A stretch of 64,000 nucleotides of DNA from Vicia villosa (GCF_029867415.1 NW_026705147.1:310001-374000), one strand, 5' to 3'; shown: positions 47,569-58,122, counted from the first letter of the stretch. Notes: generated from the sequence alone by a model not told the origin. Translations and numbers: made by a program.

Positions 47569-47634
47569 GCATGATTGTTACGTCTGCATTGATAATATGG
47601 AAGGCATTGATGTGTATCACCGGCATTGAATCTC
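47569..47634 (+). pseudogene. SEC11 signal peptidase exon fragment, copy 2 (Helitron-borne)
   Basis: Follows GCTCCAG and encodes MIVTSALIIWKALMCITG then IESP, the membrane-anchor exon of SEC11. It is better kept than copy 1 at 45799. Upstream intron-like sequence is also shared between the two copies over about 200 bases. The frame meets a stop a few codons after ESP, and the catalytic Ser region (SGSMEP) is missing. Confidence 0.7.
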
Positions 47635-47791
47635 CTGATTCAAGCGGGTAAACCAATCTTATTCATGGATGAATCTCCTACTTCAGCTCATATCTATTTT
47701 TCAACATTTTTTTGACTCTTTGTATTCTGCTTGATACTTTCCTTACCTTCCTGACAAAATCTATCGGTATGCACCTTTTCTTCTTCTGTAG

Positions 47792-47827
47792 GGACGCGAG
47801 GTTCCGATTGTTCATCGTGTAATTAAG
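47792..47827 (+). pseudogene. SEC11 signal peptidase exon fragment with the catalytic His motif
   Basis: A 36-base exon between CTGTAG and GTAAGC encodes GREVPIVHRVIK, the conserved SEC11 block containing the catalytic His. It lies 160 bases after SEC11 copy 2 in the same orientation, so both likely come from one captured genomic stretch with an internal deletion of the exon carrying the catalytic Ser. Confidence 0.7.
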
Positions 47828-47927
47828 GTAAGCTCAATATTTTGGTTGACTTTAGTATGTTCCTTCCAACAATTGCATCATTACTGAATATGATTCTGAG
47901 GCTAAGTGCTTTGTATCTTCTCACGTT

Positions 47928-48165
47928 ATGTCGACAGCTTCGAGTACCACAACAGAAACAACCACGACACCCGTTGATCCAGTTGCAGCCTTAGTTGAGC
48001 ATCTCAATGTTAGTGATTCTCCTGAATTTCTCAAGACTATTCAAGAAACAGTAAGAATTCAAGAACTTTAGTTTTGATTTTTCAAAGTGATATAATTGTA
48101 TCTATTTGTGTTATGATACAACTGTATCTATCTGTGTTGTGTGTGTTGTAATAATCTGAACCTGC

Positions 48166-48233
<68 letters not shown>

Positions 48234-48317
48234 GAGAAAGTTGAAGAAAAATATGCAGTGAGTACAATAGCTGTAGCAGGTGCAGTTGCATTATGGGGCT
48301 CAGCTGGTGTGATCTCA
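47928..48317 (+). pseudogene. CURT1 (curvature thylakoid 1) gene fragment, two exons
   Basis: Exon A, about 47928-48050, encodes a Ser/Thr-rich stretch, then ALVEHLNVSDSPEFLKTIQE, ending at GTAAGA. Exon B, 48231-48317, encodes WEKVEEKYAVSTIAVAGAVA then LWGSAGVIS, the first transmembrane segment of the CURT1 thylakoid-curvature family, ending at GTATGT. Exons for the second membrane segment are absent. The intron between them contains a (TA)n tract (48169-48230) that runs right up to the TGG of exon B, so the AG acceptor is lost. A captured, non-functional fragment. Confidence 0.75.
48169..48230. repeat. (TA)n microsatellite at a lost splice acceptor
   Basis: About 62 bases of TA inside the CURT1-derived intron, ending immediately at the first base of the following exon. 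Confidence 0.95.
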
Positions 48318-49344
48318 GTATGTTATTTGCATGGAACTGAAGTGGAAGCTTGCATAAAAAAACTGCATTTTGGTGCCGTTATTAATCACAATTTCCTGCG
48401 TGCTGATTTGGGCTATCTTTGTTTGAAGTGGTGTTATTGAAGGCACATTTACATTGTAAGTTATAACAAAGTGGAGGCTTGTAGTTACCAATTCATACTC
48501 TGGCATTCTATTACGTTTTGGTAGAAAAACAAAGCATTATTAAAGAGACAATTAATTATGTATTTTATCCCTTCTGTATCAATCCACTTGCTAGCAATGA
48601 CATGCTTAATCAATTGCGTGCTTTCCTGAAATAGAGGCAAAGAACATTATTTTTTTTAAGAGTTAATGTTATGGGTGAAAGTTACAATAAAAGAGAGCAA
48701 ATCCAAATATAAGACAAATGACAACAGAAATGGAAACTATTTTCTTCTATAAAATCAACATAATAGCCGACAAAATCAAATAGAAAGACATTGGACTATA
48801 AAGAATAAGTTGGCAAAGGACATGAAATGCATCTTCATCAGTGGAAAGCATAGTAATGGTAGAAGCACGTGTCTTTTCGGTGAGTAGTTGTTTCCTTTCA
48901 GAATTTACTGATTTAGAAAGCGGTAGGCATAGAAAGCAATACCAACTGTTAAATAATTGATTTAAATATTTTTATATACGAAAAATAGTATTTATAATTA
49001 AAAAAAAATTGATTCAAAAAAAGTATACGGGAAAAAAATTATTATTAAATTAAATTTTCTTATATACAAAAATTGACTATTTATCCAGATATTGTTGTAA
49101 TCTATACTTAAACAAAAATATTTGTATACGGAAAAAAAATCTGTAAAGATTTTTATATACGAAAATTAATATTTATAATCCAAATATTTTTTATTAAAAA
49201 ATGGTATACGGGAAAAAAAAAATTATTATTAATCTAAATATTTTTATATAGAAAAAGTCTATTATTGATTTAAATATTTTTTTCTTTTTTAAATTTTTAT
49301 TTAAAATAAATATATTATTTAAACAAATATGCGTACCCGACCAG

Positions 49345-49376
49345 AACCCGTGCGTACGCACGGGTTTGTTACTAGT
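49345..49376 (+). terminator. Helitron 3' terminal hairpin and CTAGT end
   Basis: An 11+11-base perfect palindrome (arm AACCCGTGCGT) at 49345-49366, a five-base spacer tgtta, then CTAGT. In Helitrons the hairpin acts as the rolling-circle termination signal. The adjacent target base is T. Confidence 0.85.
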
Positions 49377-49945
49377 TTTACTTAAAACTTTCACTCCTTA
49401 CAACTTTCCATCCCTTCACTTTCATGGGAAACAAACAATGTGTTAGTGACACCATCTGAAATGGTGCTAGCTAATGATTTTGGCAAAATTGAATCTATCA
49501 TCACATACAACAAAGTATATATACCATAAAAAGTAATATTTGACAACTTGATCAGCGGATACTAATAATCAGTCTGCTCTTGAACATATAAAATCATCTC
49601 CAAATTAAACGCACCAGGTTATACCAACTGCACTAGATTAAACTAAGACAATACCAGATAACCACTTCTCCTTAGCTGCATATTCGAAAGCACCACCAAG
49701 ACCAGAACACACTGACAAAATCCAACGAGAAGTAACCACCAATATATGCTGTTAGTTATATCAAAACATACCGGTCCATGGAATTCTAATCAAACTTTTT
49801 ATTCGAAGTTGACTTTAGGGACGAAATCAAAAAACACACCAACGTACAAGGATCAATTGACTATTTAAGCAATTTTTTATATAAATTATTCGCAAATTGC
49901 AAATATCACAATTGACCTCTCTCTCGTGTTTGAAGTTACTTGGTC
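49377..49945. other. Intergenic DNA, nothing recognised
   Basis: No reading frame, RNA gene or element terminus recognised in these ~570 bases. Confidence 0.5.
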
Positions 49946-49985
49946 AACAAGATGGATTTGATAGAGCAATTTAGAGACATGGTCT

Positions 49986-51189
49986 TGATGGAATAAGGTA
50001 CGACACAACAAGGGGGGTTGGATTGTGTCCCTTTTAAAAATTTATCTAAGTATTTAAAAAGTTGCCTTTAATAAGAAGAAAAAGATTAGTAATAACTTTA
50101 GAGGTTTTAAGTAATTAGTGTTAATGTGTGTGATAAAGTATAGTTGTGAATAATATGAATAAAGGACAATAAATAAAGAACACAAGAAAACTTATCCTGG
50201 TTCACCAACTTGGTTAGTCCAGTCCCCACACCCTGTGAGATTATCCTTTATTGAATACTTATTACAGTAGCCTTTTTCTTCTATGTATTCTTAGCCTCAC
50301 CAGGCTTACACTTCTGAATGGTATAGCTTACAGATAGCTTACAAGATGATTGGTTTGTATATCTATGATATACTTTGTGATCTTATGAGGTTTACAATAA
50401 ACTCCTAAATACTCTCCGTATGGCAGTGAGTATTTTACTTATAGAATGTGTATGATAACTCTAATATATTTTTATCACTTATATTGTAGTGAGAGCTAAA
50501 GATAATATATAGAGATTATGAATAGATTGAGAGTAAGAGCTTTTGCTTTCTTTGAGTGCTTGTCAATAATTTTCGATGCTGAGAGTAAAGCATGAGACTT
50601 GTATTTATAGAGCAAAGCCAAGAGTGAATGCATGCCGAGAGCTTCTTGAGAGTAATGCAGGCCGATTTGTCTTTGTAGGACTTGGTCTTGGTTTTACTTG
50701 GTCTTGGTACTGCTGACACTCTGCAAATTCTGACATTTGACCATTTCAACAAAGACTTATTCTTGGCACAGTAAATCTGGAGGAGTACCTCTGGGATGAG
50801 TAACTCTGGGACGAGTAACTCTGGGACGAGTAACTCTGGAATCGTGATTCTTGAGAGTAACTCTGGGGCCATAATTCTGAAGAGTAACTCTGGGGCCATA
50901 ATTCTGGAGAGTAACTCTGGGGCCATAATTCTGGAGAGTAACTCTGGGACTGTCATTCTGGAGAGTAACTCTGGGACCATAATTCTGAAGAGTAACTCAT
51001 TGATCTTCTGAGAGTCCATATGTTCTTAAAGCTTTGTTCTTTGTCAGCACGATCTTGAATCATCATTTTAACTCTTTGTTTGATAGAGACCATAAATTAT
51101 TTAGATGATAAATTGATGAAATCACTTTGGAGTTTCTTTAGATAAAATAGTTTGTAATATTCAAAACATTAACAGAATATGTTTCAACA
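49986..51189 (-). mobile_element. Solo LTR of a copia-type element (1204 bp)
   Basis: Flanked by the perfect duplication ggtct (49981-49985 and 51190-51194), and the chromovirus pol sequence resumes directly after it. The - strand start is TGTTGAAACATATTCTG and the low end holds 'aaggggggttggattgtg', then 'cctggttcaccaact' and 'agtccagtcccc', as in SIRE-type LTRs. There is no internal coding. A minisatellite occupies 50780-51000. Confidence 0.82.
50780..51000. repeat. Compound minisatellite of 15-bp and 27-bp units in the solo LTR
   Basis: Three to four 15-base units (gggacgagtaactct) from about 50795, followed by about six 27-base units (gagtaactctggggccataattctgga). Because 15 and 27 are multiples of three, both strands stay open across it and give nine-residue repeats such as SNSGAIILE. 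There is no sign that it is translated. Confidence 0.9.
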
Positions 51190-51795
51190 GGTCTTAGTCT
51201 GTGAGATATCCCTTGGGAGTTTAAAGTTAGGTATGTTAAAAGTAATTAATAATATGTTAGATGAGACTAGAGATGATCAAAAGATGAATATGCATCTTTT
51301 GGACCAATTTGTGCTAATAACTTAAGGACATGTTATTTGTTTTAAGGAAGTAAGTGATGGTATCTGATTGTTTTGAAATTAAATATGTATACCTCATCTG
51401 CCAGATCTCAGGAATTTAATATTAGAGAGAGGCCATCTAAATAGCTTAAATGTTCACCCTAGAGTTAAAAAGAAGTATCAAGATCTTATGAAAATATTTT
51501 GGTGGTTTGGTATGAAAAAGATGTGGCAAAGTTCATATACTCGTTTATTTTTCCACAAAGAAAATATAGAGCATCCGAAGCTATCCAGTTTCATGCATCC
51601 TTTGCATTTTCCTGAGTGGAAATGGAATAATATTTTGATGGACTTTGTGGTGAGTTTTATTAGGACTTCTAGAGGTTGTGATTATATTTGGTATGTGGTT
51701 TATAGACTAACAAAATCAACTCAACTTCATTATAATTAAAATTTCTTTTATATTTAGGAAGTTGACTGAGCTTTATATCAGTGAGATAGCGAGGT

Positions 51796-52210
51796 TGTAA
51801 GTTAATTTGTGCGCCTAAGAGGGGGGGTGAATTAGGTGATGGTAGATTTTTGTCTTTTATTCTTTTACGATCTTGTTGAGTGTGATGAAAGCAATAAAAG
51901 CGGAAAGTAAATGAACACACGATGTATACTGGTTCCCCTCACAGGTCGAGAGTACTCCAGTCCCCTTGCCAACTAGAAAGAGATTTCACTATAATGTTAT
52001 GACTCTTACAAGACTCTTCCTAGTCCTTCTAAAGACACAACAACCAAGAACACCTTTCTTGGATTTCAATAAGTCCTTAAGAGAACACCCTCCCTAAGGA
52101 TACCTCTTGTTTCTAAAACTATGGACAACAAGGTTACAACCTTACTGAAGGATAGAAAAACACTTAGAAAGGGGGGGGGGGGGGGGGTTGCAACAAGGTT
52201 ACAACCTTAC
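51796..52210 (-). repeat. Copia LTR fragment (nest layer 1)
   Basis: Starts sharply after the chromovirus sequence with TGTAAGTTAATTTGTGCGCC, then 'aagagggggggtgaatta' and 'ggttcccctcacagg', 'agtactccagtcccc'. It resembles the 3' end of a SIRE-type LTR read on the - strand, but belongs to a different family from the next layer. It is cut at 52145/52210 by the SIRE-type element that follows; the rest is presumably beyond the window. Confidence 0.55.
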
Positions 52211-52249
52211 TGAAGGATAGAAAAACACTTAGAAAGGGGGGGGGGGGGG
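52146..52249. repeat. 65-bp tandem duplication with poly-G runs at an LTR junction
   Basis: The block 'caacaaggttacaacctt' plus 'actgaaggatagaaaaac' plus 'acttagaaag' plus a G-run occurs twice, offset by 65 bases. The G-runs are at about 52176-52187 and 52236-52249. It spans the border between the older LTR and the SIRE-type LTR end. Confidence 0.9.
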
Positions 52250-53357
52250 TTGAATAAGTGTAACTTTAAAAACTCTTAAGATAAAAACAATGAACACAAT
52301 ATTTTTATCCTGGTTCGTTGTTAACGAAACTACTCCAGTCCACCCCCTTAGAGTGATTTACCTCAACTGAGGATTTAATCCACTAATCAATCTTGATTAC
52401 AATGGTTATCCACTTAGAAACACTCTAAGTCTTCTAGAGTATACTGATCACACCTTGATCACTCTAGGAAATCACCACTTAGAAACTTCTAAGTCTTCTA
52501 GAGTCTACTAATCTCACTGATCACTCTAGGAACCTTTTACAGATCAATGTAAAATAAATGTTTACAAGAGTATGAATTTTCTTCTTAGAAAGCTATAACC
52601 ACAGTTGTGATATTTCTCTTAAGTTCTAAGCTTAACACTCACTAAATATTACAAAGATTGTGAGGTTGAAGATGAAGTTCGTAAGTATTGATTTCAGCAG
52701 CGTTTTGGTATTCTTGCAAGAGCTGTTTTTTGCTTCTGATCAGAACTTCACTATATATAGGCGTTTGAGAAGATGACCGTTGGAATGCATTTAATGCGTT
52801 GCGTGACTGGACAACTTTGCATTTAATGTTTTCACTGTTTTGTCAACTACCTCGAGCCATGCTTTTCTCTGCTTTTACTGACTTTGCCTTTTGTAGCTTC
52901 TAGCGTTCCTTTTGTCAGTCAGAGATTAGACTTCGTAGCCTGTCATCTAGTACTAACTTCTGATCTCAGATTTTGTGAATACAACATTTGAATAATCAGA
53001 ATCAGATTTACTGCTTGGTGCAGAGCATCTTCTTATCTTCTGACTTTGAAGTGCTTTAGCGTGATACCATAAGAACTTCAGTGCTTCTGCTTCTGATCTC
53101 AAGTTCTTCTGATGCTTCATAGACCATGTTCTGATTCTGCTTGACCATCTTCTGATGTCTTGCGATAGCATGTTCTGATGTTGCAATCCTGAACCTTCTG
53201 AGTCAGTGCTTCTTAGCGCTGAATTGTGCATACTCCTTATATATTTCCTGAAATGGAAAATGCATTGGATTAGAGTACCACATTGTCTTATACAAAATTC
53301 ATATACATTGTTATCATCAAAACAAGAATATTGATCAGAACAAATCTTGTTCTAACA
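52211..53357 (-). repeat. SIRE-type 3' LTR (1147 bp)
   Basis: The - strand start is TGTTAGAACAAGATTTG and its end CTATCCTTCA. A TATA-like CCTATATATAGTG lies on the - strand near 52750-52762. The same LTR family occurs at 61625-62695 and, on the + strand, from 63715. Confidence 0.85.
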
Positions 53358-53373
53358 ATCTCCCCCTTTTTTA
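53358..53373 (-). promoter_or_regulatory. SIRE-type polypurine tract
   Basis: Read on the - strand directly before the LTR: AAAAAAGGGGGAGAT. The second SIRE-type element has the same tract at 62696-62709. Confidence 0.85.
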
Positions 53374-54645
53374 TGATGACAAAAACATATATAATCAGAT
53401 GACAAAAGACAATTACACAGATATAGCATAAGCATATAATCAGAGTCTGTGAATATGTCTCCCCCTGAGATTAACAATCTCCCCTTGAAATAAATACTAG
53501 AAGAATTTATAAATAAAAGACTTCCCTGAGTATTTTTCATTTCAGCAGAGACTTTCACTTCGCCTAGAACTTCAGAATATTCAGAGCTTCTGCTTCTTGC
53601 TTCCATAGGACAGCTTCAGAGCTTTGAATTTCTTCTTTGTTGTCATAGCATGCTTGATTGAATCAGATCATTCTTGAATGTATCAGAGCATCATCAGAGC
53701 ATCTTTACATCCTGAAATGTTTCAGAACATACTAGACAAAAATATCAGAACATGAATGTATCAGAGCATAACGTGAATGTGTCAGAGCATTGTTGATAAC
53801 TATCATGTATCAGAGCATTCTTAATGAATAGCATTTATCAGAGCATATAAGATGAAGAAAATGTATCAGAGCGTATTCTCAACCGAGAACATCAGAGCAT
53901 TCTACGAATGACTGTCAGAACATTCTTCTTCTTGCTTCTGATCTTGAAGCTTCACAGCACTAAGCTTGCTTCAATTTTTCAAGAACATGCTTCTTTAGAA
54001 TTGCCTTTCCTCATGTATTTGCTTCTCATGTTGAGCTTTTTCAGAATATATTCAATCCTGCAAAAAAAATCTCAAAGACATAGAACTTGCAAATAATGTT
54101 AGGAATGTTGAGACTTAATCCCAGGAACTGATATAATAAATCAAATCAATTATCATGTTTCTCCCCCTTTTTGTCATAACATCAAAAAGCATTAAAAAGA
54201 TTCAGATGATAAAACAACATAAAGTGAAGAAGATAATATTTTATTGATTAACAAAATATATTAGAAGTATACAAGAGGAATAGAAGCAGATGCAAGAAAC
54301 AGGTGCAAGAAACAAGAAGACATCTAAGACTAAGACACACTACGACTAGCCTAGCTTATAAGCTATCTTGGCCAGAAGGTTTTGAATCTCAGCAGTGCTT
54401 TCTGTCTGCGTCTTCATAAAGGTTCTGAACTCATTGTGAGTTTCCTCATGCTTGTCCAGATGAGAAGCAAGATCAGCCTGATTCTATTGAAGAGCCTTCA
54501 TGGTGTTCATCAGAACAGAAGGTCCAGCAGAAGAAGCATCAAAGCTATTGTCCAGAAGAGGAGTCTCAGCAGCAGCATCGACCATGAGAACATCGGCTTG
54601 ATTTTCCTTAAGAGGAGATTGCATAGCAGGATGATTCTCTATAGC
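53374..54645 (-). repeat. SIRE-type 3' region with TCAGAGCAT repeats and short coiled-coil remnant
   Basis: At about 53640-53910 the + strand shows 12 or more irregular copies of 'tatcagagcat'. Between 54360 and 54645 the - strand encodes a continuation of the env-like frame after two stops, with a Gln/Glu/His-rich helical stretch. Otherwise non-coding. Confidence 0.65.
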
Positions 54646-55455
54646 TTATTTCTCAGCATCACCTTCTACTTCAGAAGAATCTTCATCATAAACAGGAGAA
54701 GGGATTTCAGAATCTGGATTCTCTAGAGCCTGAAGAATTTCAGCCAAATTCTTTGGAGATGGAGGAGCAGCAGGTTCTGATGGATATTCAACTTCCGGAT
54801 ATACCATAGCTGGTGCCTTAGCAGAGGGATTCTCCCTTAACCAGTTGAATAAGAACATAAAATCTCTAGTCAGAACATGATAGCTAGGCTTCCACACAAC
54901 CATTTCCAAAGGATGAACTTCTTCAAGCTCATCAACAAATTCCTTCTCCTCAAGAGATTTCCAACTCCTGATGGGGCGATAGTACTTACCATCATCTAAC
55001 TCCAAAAAGTAGCCAGAAGATCCAGTACTTTCAGCCAAGCATCTCTTCTGGATGCTCAGAAAATCAGTCTGAATATCCTTCTTAAAGACTTTCCACAGCT
55101 TGCGAAGAACAACATGATCCATCTTGGACTCATGAGCAGCTTTCAGAGTCTCTAATCCAGTTCTGACCTTACACATCAACAAGTCATAGCAAGCATTAAT
55201 AAAGGTTTCAGGATGATTGAAAGTGAAATAATAGTCAGGGTAAAGAAGACTATAGGGTTTTGATTCTCTTGAGAACAAAGCAAGGGTGGTAGAGGATGAC
55301 GAATCTGTGGTGGAGGTGGTTGAGAGAATATTTTCAGAAGGAAGATGGGGAGAGATAGCATTTTGTGGTTGAGGGTTTAGAACAGGTGTAGAAAGAAGTG
55401 GTTGGTTTCTGTTTGTGGTTATGGAAGAAGATGGAGTGACAGAAGGGGGAGATTG
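54646..55455 (-). pseudogene. Third ORF (env-like position) of the SIRE-type element
   Basis: An open frame of about 268 codons on the - strand, without a clear ATG at its start. The N-terminal ~60 residues are Ser/Thr/Pro/Gln-rich; the centre is globular (SLLYPDYYFTFNHPETFINA, VVLRKLWKVFKKDIQ, FMFLFNWLRENPS); the end is acidic. Its place between RNase H and the PPT is that of the env-like ORF of SIRE elements. I see no signal peptide or clear membrane anchor in the part that is open, so an envelope role is not shown by the sequence. It is joined abruptly to a truncated RNase H at about 55460. Confidence 0.55.
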
Positions 55456-56438
55456 TTAGCTTGCTTCTTGCTGTACCAGGAGATCAGGTGACTTCCAAGA
55501 AATTGACAACTTCCAGAAGTACTTTTCCTTTCAATTCTATCTCCAGCGTAATCAGCATCACAGAATTCTACTAAGTTGTATTTTTCAGATCTTCTGTAGA
55601 CTAAACCAACATTAGTAGTACCTTTCAGATACCTCAGAATTCTCTTAACAGCTGTTAAGTGAGATTCTCTAGGATCTGATTGGAATCTTGCACACAGACA
55701 AACACTGAATAAAATGTCAAGTCTAGAAGAAGTGAGATATAGAAGAGATCCAATCATACCTCTGTAGAGCTTCTGATCTACCTTCTTACTTACCTCATCC
55801 TTACCTAAAACACACATTGGATGCATAGGAGTTTTTGCTTCTTTGCTTTCTGAAAGATTAAACTGCTTCAGAAGTTCTTTCACGTACTTGGTTTGATGAA
55901 CATATGTTCCATCAGAAGTTTGATTGATCTGGATCCCAAGGAAGTACTTGAGTTCTCCCATCATGCTCATTTCAAACTCAGCCTGCATAGACTTAGCAAA
56001 CTCCTTTCCAAGTGTAGCATTAGAGGTTCCAAAGATAATATCATCAACATAAATTTGGCAAATTAAAATATCCTTTTTAAAGGTTTTACAAAAGAGAGTA
56101 GTATCCACTTGTCCTCTAGTGAAACCATTATTCAGAAGGAAAGAACTTAATCTTTCATACCAAGCTCTAGGAGCTTGCTTCAGGCCATATAATGATTTCT
56201 TTAATTTGAAAACATGTTCTAGAGACTTAGAGTCTTCAAAACCAGGAGGTTGGTGGACATATACTTCCTCATATATATAACCATTTAAGAAGGCACTCTT
56301 AACATCCATCTGATATAGAGTGATGTTGTGTTGAGTGGCAAAAGAAATTAACAAGCGAATAGATTCTAACCTGGCCACTAGTGCAAATGTTTCTGTATAG
56401 TCTATGCCTTCTTGCTGACTATAGCCCTGAGCAACCAA
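55456..56438 (-). pseudogene. SIRE-type reverse transcriptase and truncated RNase H
   Basis: The copia RT is well kept: MVAQGYSQQEGIDYTETFA, YQMDVKSAFLNGYIYEEVYV, SLYGLKQAPRAWYERLS and the catalytic YVDDIIFGTS. RNase H begins with VEFCDADYAGDRIERKSTSG and runs to ISWYSKKQA, where the similarity ends; the last third with the conserved TAEAEY and His regions is missing. The upper end is frameshifted near 56465 relative to WDLVPRPKGFNIIGTKWVF. Confidence 0.85.
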
Positions 56439-56795
56439 TCTGGCTTTGTTTCTTACAACTCCTCCTTTTTTCGCTTAGCTTGTTTCTGAAGACCCACTTG
56501 GTTCCAATGATGTTGAATCCTTTTGGTCTAGGAACAAGATCCCACACGTCATTCCTTGTAAACTTATTGAGTTCTTCTTGCATGGCAATTATCCAGTCAG
56601 CATCCTCCAGAGCTTGATCAACAGAAATTGGCTCGATAAGAGATACTAGACCAAATTGACATTTTACATTGTTCTTAAGGAATGATCTGGTTCTGATAGG
56701 ATCTTCTTTCTTCCCAAGGATAACATCTTCTGAGTGAGAAGAGGTGAGTCTAGAAGATCTTCTGATAGTTGGCTCTTCAGAAATTCTGAGATTTT

Positions 56796-57965
56796 CTAAT
56801 GAAGCACAACTTGATCTTCTGACACTTTGCTTCTGGGTTCTTCAGCTTCTGAGTTAGAGACTTCAATATCTGCAAAATTCTCAAACTGCTTTGGCTTTTC
56901 AAGACCAAGCTTATCATCAAATCTGATATTGATTGATTCTTCAACAATCAATGTTTCAGTATTGTATACTCTGTAGCCTTTTGAGCGTTCAGAATATCCG
57001 AGAAGGAAACACTTCTGTGCCTTAGAATCAAACTTACTCAGATGATCTTTAGTGTTCAGAATATAACAAATACATCCAAAAGGATGAAAATAAGAAATGT
57101 TGGGCTTTCTGTTCTTCCAAAATTCATAAGGAGTCTTATTAAGAATAGGTCTTATGGAGATTCTATTCTGAATATAACATGCAGTATTTATTGCTTCTGC
57201 CCAGAAATGCTTAGCCATATTGGTCTCGTTGATCATGGTTCTAGCCATTTCTTGTAGAGTCCTATTCTTTCGCTCTACAACTCCATTTTGCTGTGGAGTT
57301 CTAGGGCAAGAGAAATCATGGGCAATACCATTTTCTTTGAAATAGATCTCAAAGAATCTGTTCTCAGATTCGCCACCATGATCACTTCTGACCTTTATGA
57401 TTTTACACTCTTTCTCAGAATTGATCTGAGTGCATAAGTCAAAGAATACTATATGAGACTCATCCTTGTGTTTCAAGAACTTTACCCATGTCCACCTGCT
57501 ATAATCATCTATGATGACTAATCCATATTTCTTCCCTCTGATAGATGCTGTTTTGACTGGTCCAAACAGATCAATGTGCAGAAGTTCTAGCGGCCTAGAG
57601 GAAGAAACAACATTCTTAGATTTGAATGCAGATTTGGAAAACTTCCCTTTCTGACATGCTTCGCAAAGAGCATCTGATTTATATTTCATATTAGGGAGTC
57701 CTCTGACCAGATTTAGTTTGTTAATCTGAGAAATCTTTCTCAAATTAGCATGGCCTAATCTTATGTGCCAGACCCATTGCTCTTCACTAACAGACATAAG
57801 ACAACTTACCTTCTTATTTTTAAGATCTTGAAGATCAATCTTGTAAATGTTGTTCTTTCTCTTGCCTGTAAATAGGATTGAGCCATCCTTCTGACTTACA
57901 GCTTTGCAAGACTTTTGATTGAAGATTATATCATAACCATTGTCACTTAATTGACTTATGGACAA
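56796..57965 (-). pseudogene. SIRE-type GAG-pre-integrase and integrase
   Basis: About 390 residues. The zinc-binding HHCC is complete: WHIRLGHANLRKI ... CEACQKGKFS. The catalytic core has D in ELLHIDLFGPVKTA, D in KVRSDHGGESE and E in GVVERKNRTLQEMAR. The C-terminal region holds HPFGCICYILNTKDHLSKFD and KCFLLGYSERSKGYRVYN. The frame is intact over the core, but an in-frame stop at about 58034 separates it from the gag side. Confidence 0.88.
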
Positions 57966-58122
57966 TAAGTTATAAGCTAATCCATCTACAACAAGTACAT
58001 TAGTTATGGAAGGAGAGTTACCAATACTTATGGTTCATGAGCCAATAATCTTGCCTTTCTGATCTCCTCCAAACTTGACTTCACCAGCGGACTTAAGCAC
58101 CAGGTCTTGGAACATAGACCTT

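Larger units (their letters stand above)
45161..49376 (+). mobile_element. Non-autonomous Helitron (4216 bp) carrying host gene fragments
   Basis: The 5' end is TCTATAATATAAGAAAA, preceded by A. The 3' end is CTAGT (49372-49376), followed by T, so insertion is between A and T with no target duplication. Five bases before CTAGT lies a perfect palindrome at 49345-49366 with arm AACCCGTGCGT. These are the structural hallmarks of Helitrons. Inside are pieces of at least three unrelated host genes with splice-site-like borders, all on the + strand. The last ~420 bases hold degenerate 'tatacg(g)gaaaaa' tandem repeats. No Rep/helicase is present, so transposition must depend on an autonomous copy. 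Confidence 0.82.
49950..51795 (+). pseudogene. Chromovirus (Tekay-like Ty3/gypsy) integrase-region remnant
   Basis: Before the solo LTR (49950-49985), the + strand encodes MDLIEQFRDMV; after it (51195 on) come the spacer and integrase: YQDLMKIFWWFGMKK with the zinc-binding region decayed, then HFPEWKWNNILMDFVVSF with the first catalytic Asp, then IWYVVYRLTKSTQ. Frameshifts lie near 51490 and 51740. The frame ends at LTELYISEIARL, where a copia LTR begins at 51796. This is the oldest layer of the nest at the right end. Confidence 0.75.

Noticed and set aside
48231..48440. Possible intact CURT1 gene
   Set aside because: The second membrane segment and downstream exons are missing and a splice acceptor is lost; the piece lies wholly within Helitron ends.
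50516..51019. 167-codon frame with repeated nine-residue units
   Set aside because: Product of a minisatellite with unit lengths divisible by three, inside a solo LTR; the opposite strand is open as well.
55441..55460. PPT plus LTR-start look-alike (aagggggagattgttag) on the + strand inside the SIRE-type element
   Set aside because: The LTR sequence does not continue past TGTTAG; the match is probably chance or part of the deletion junction between RNase H and the third ORF.
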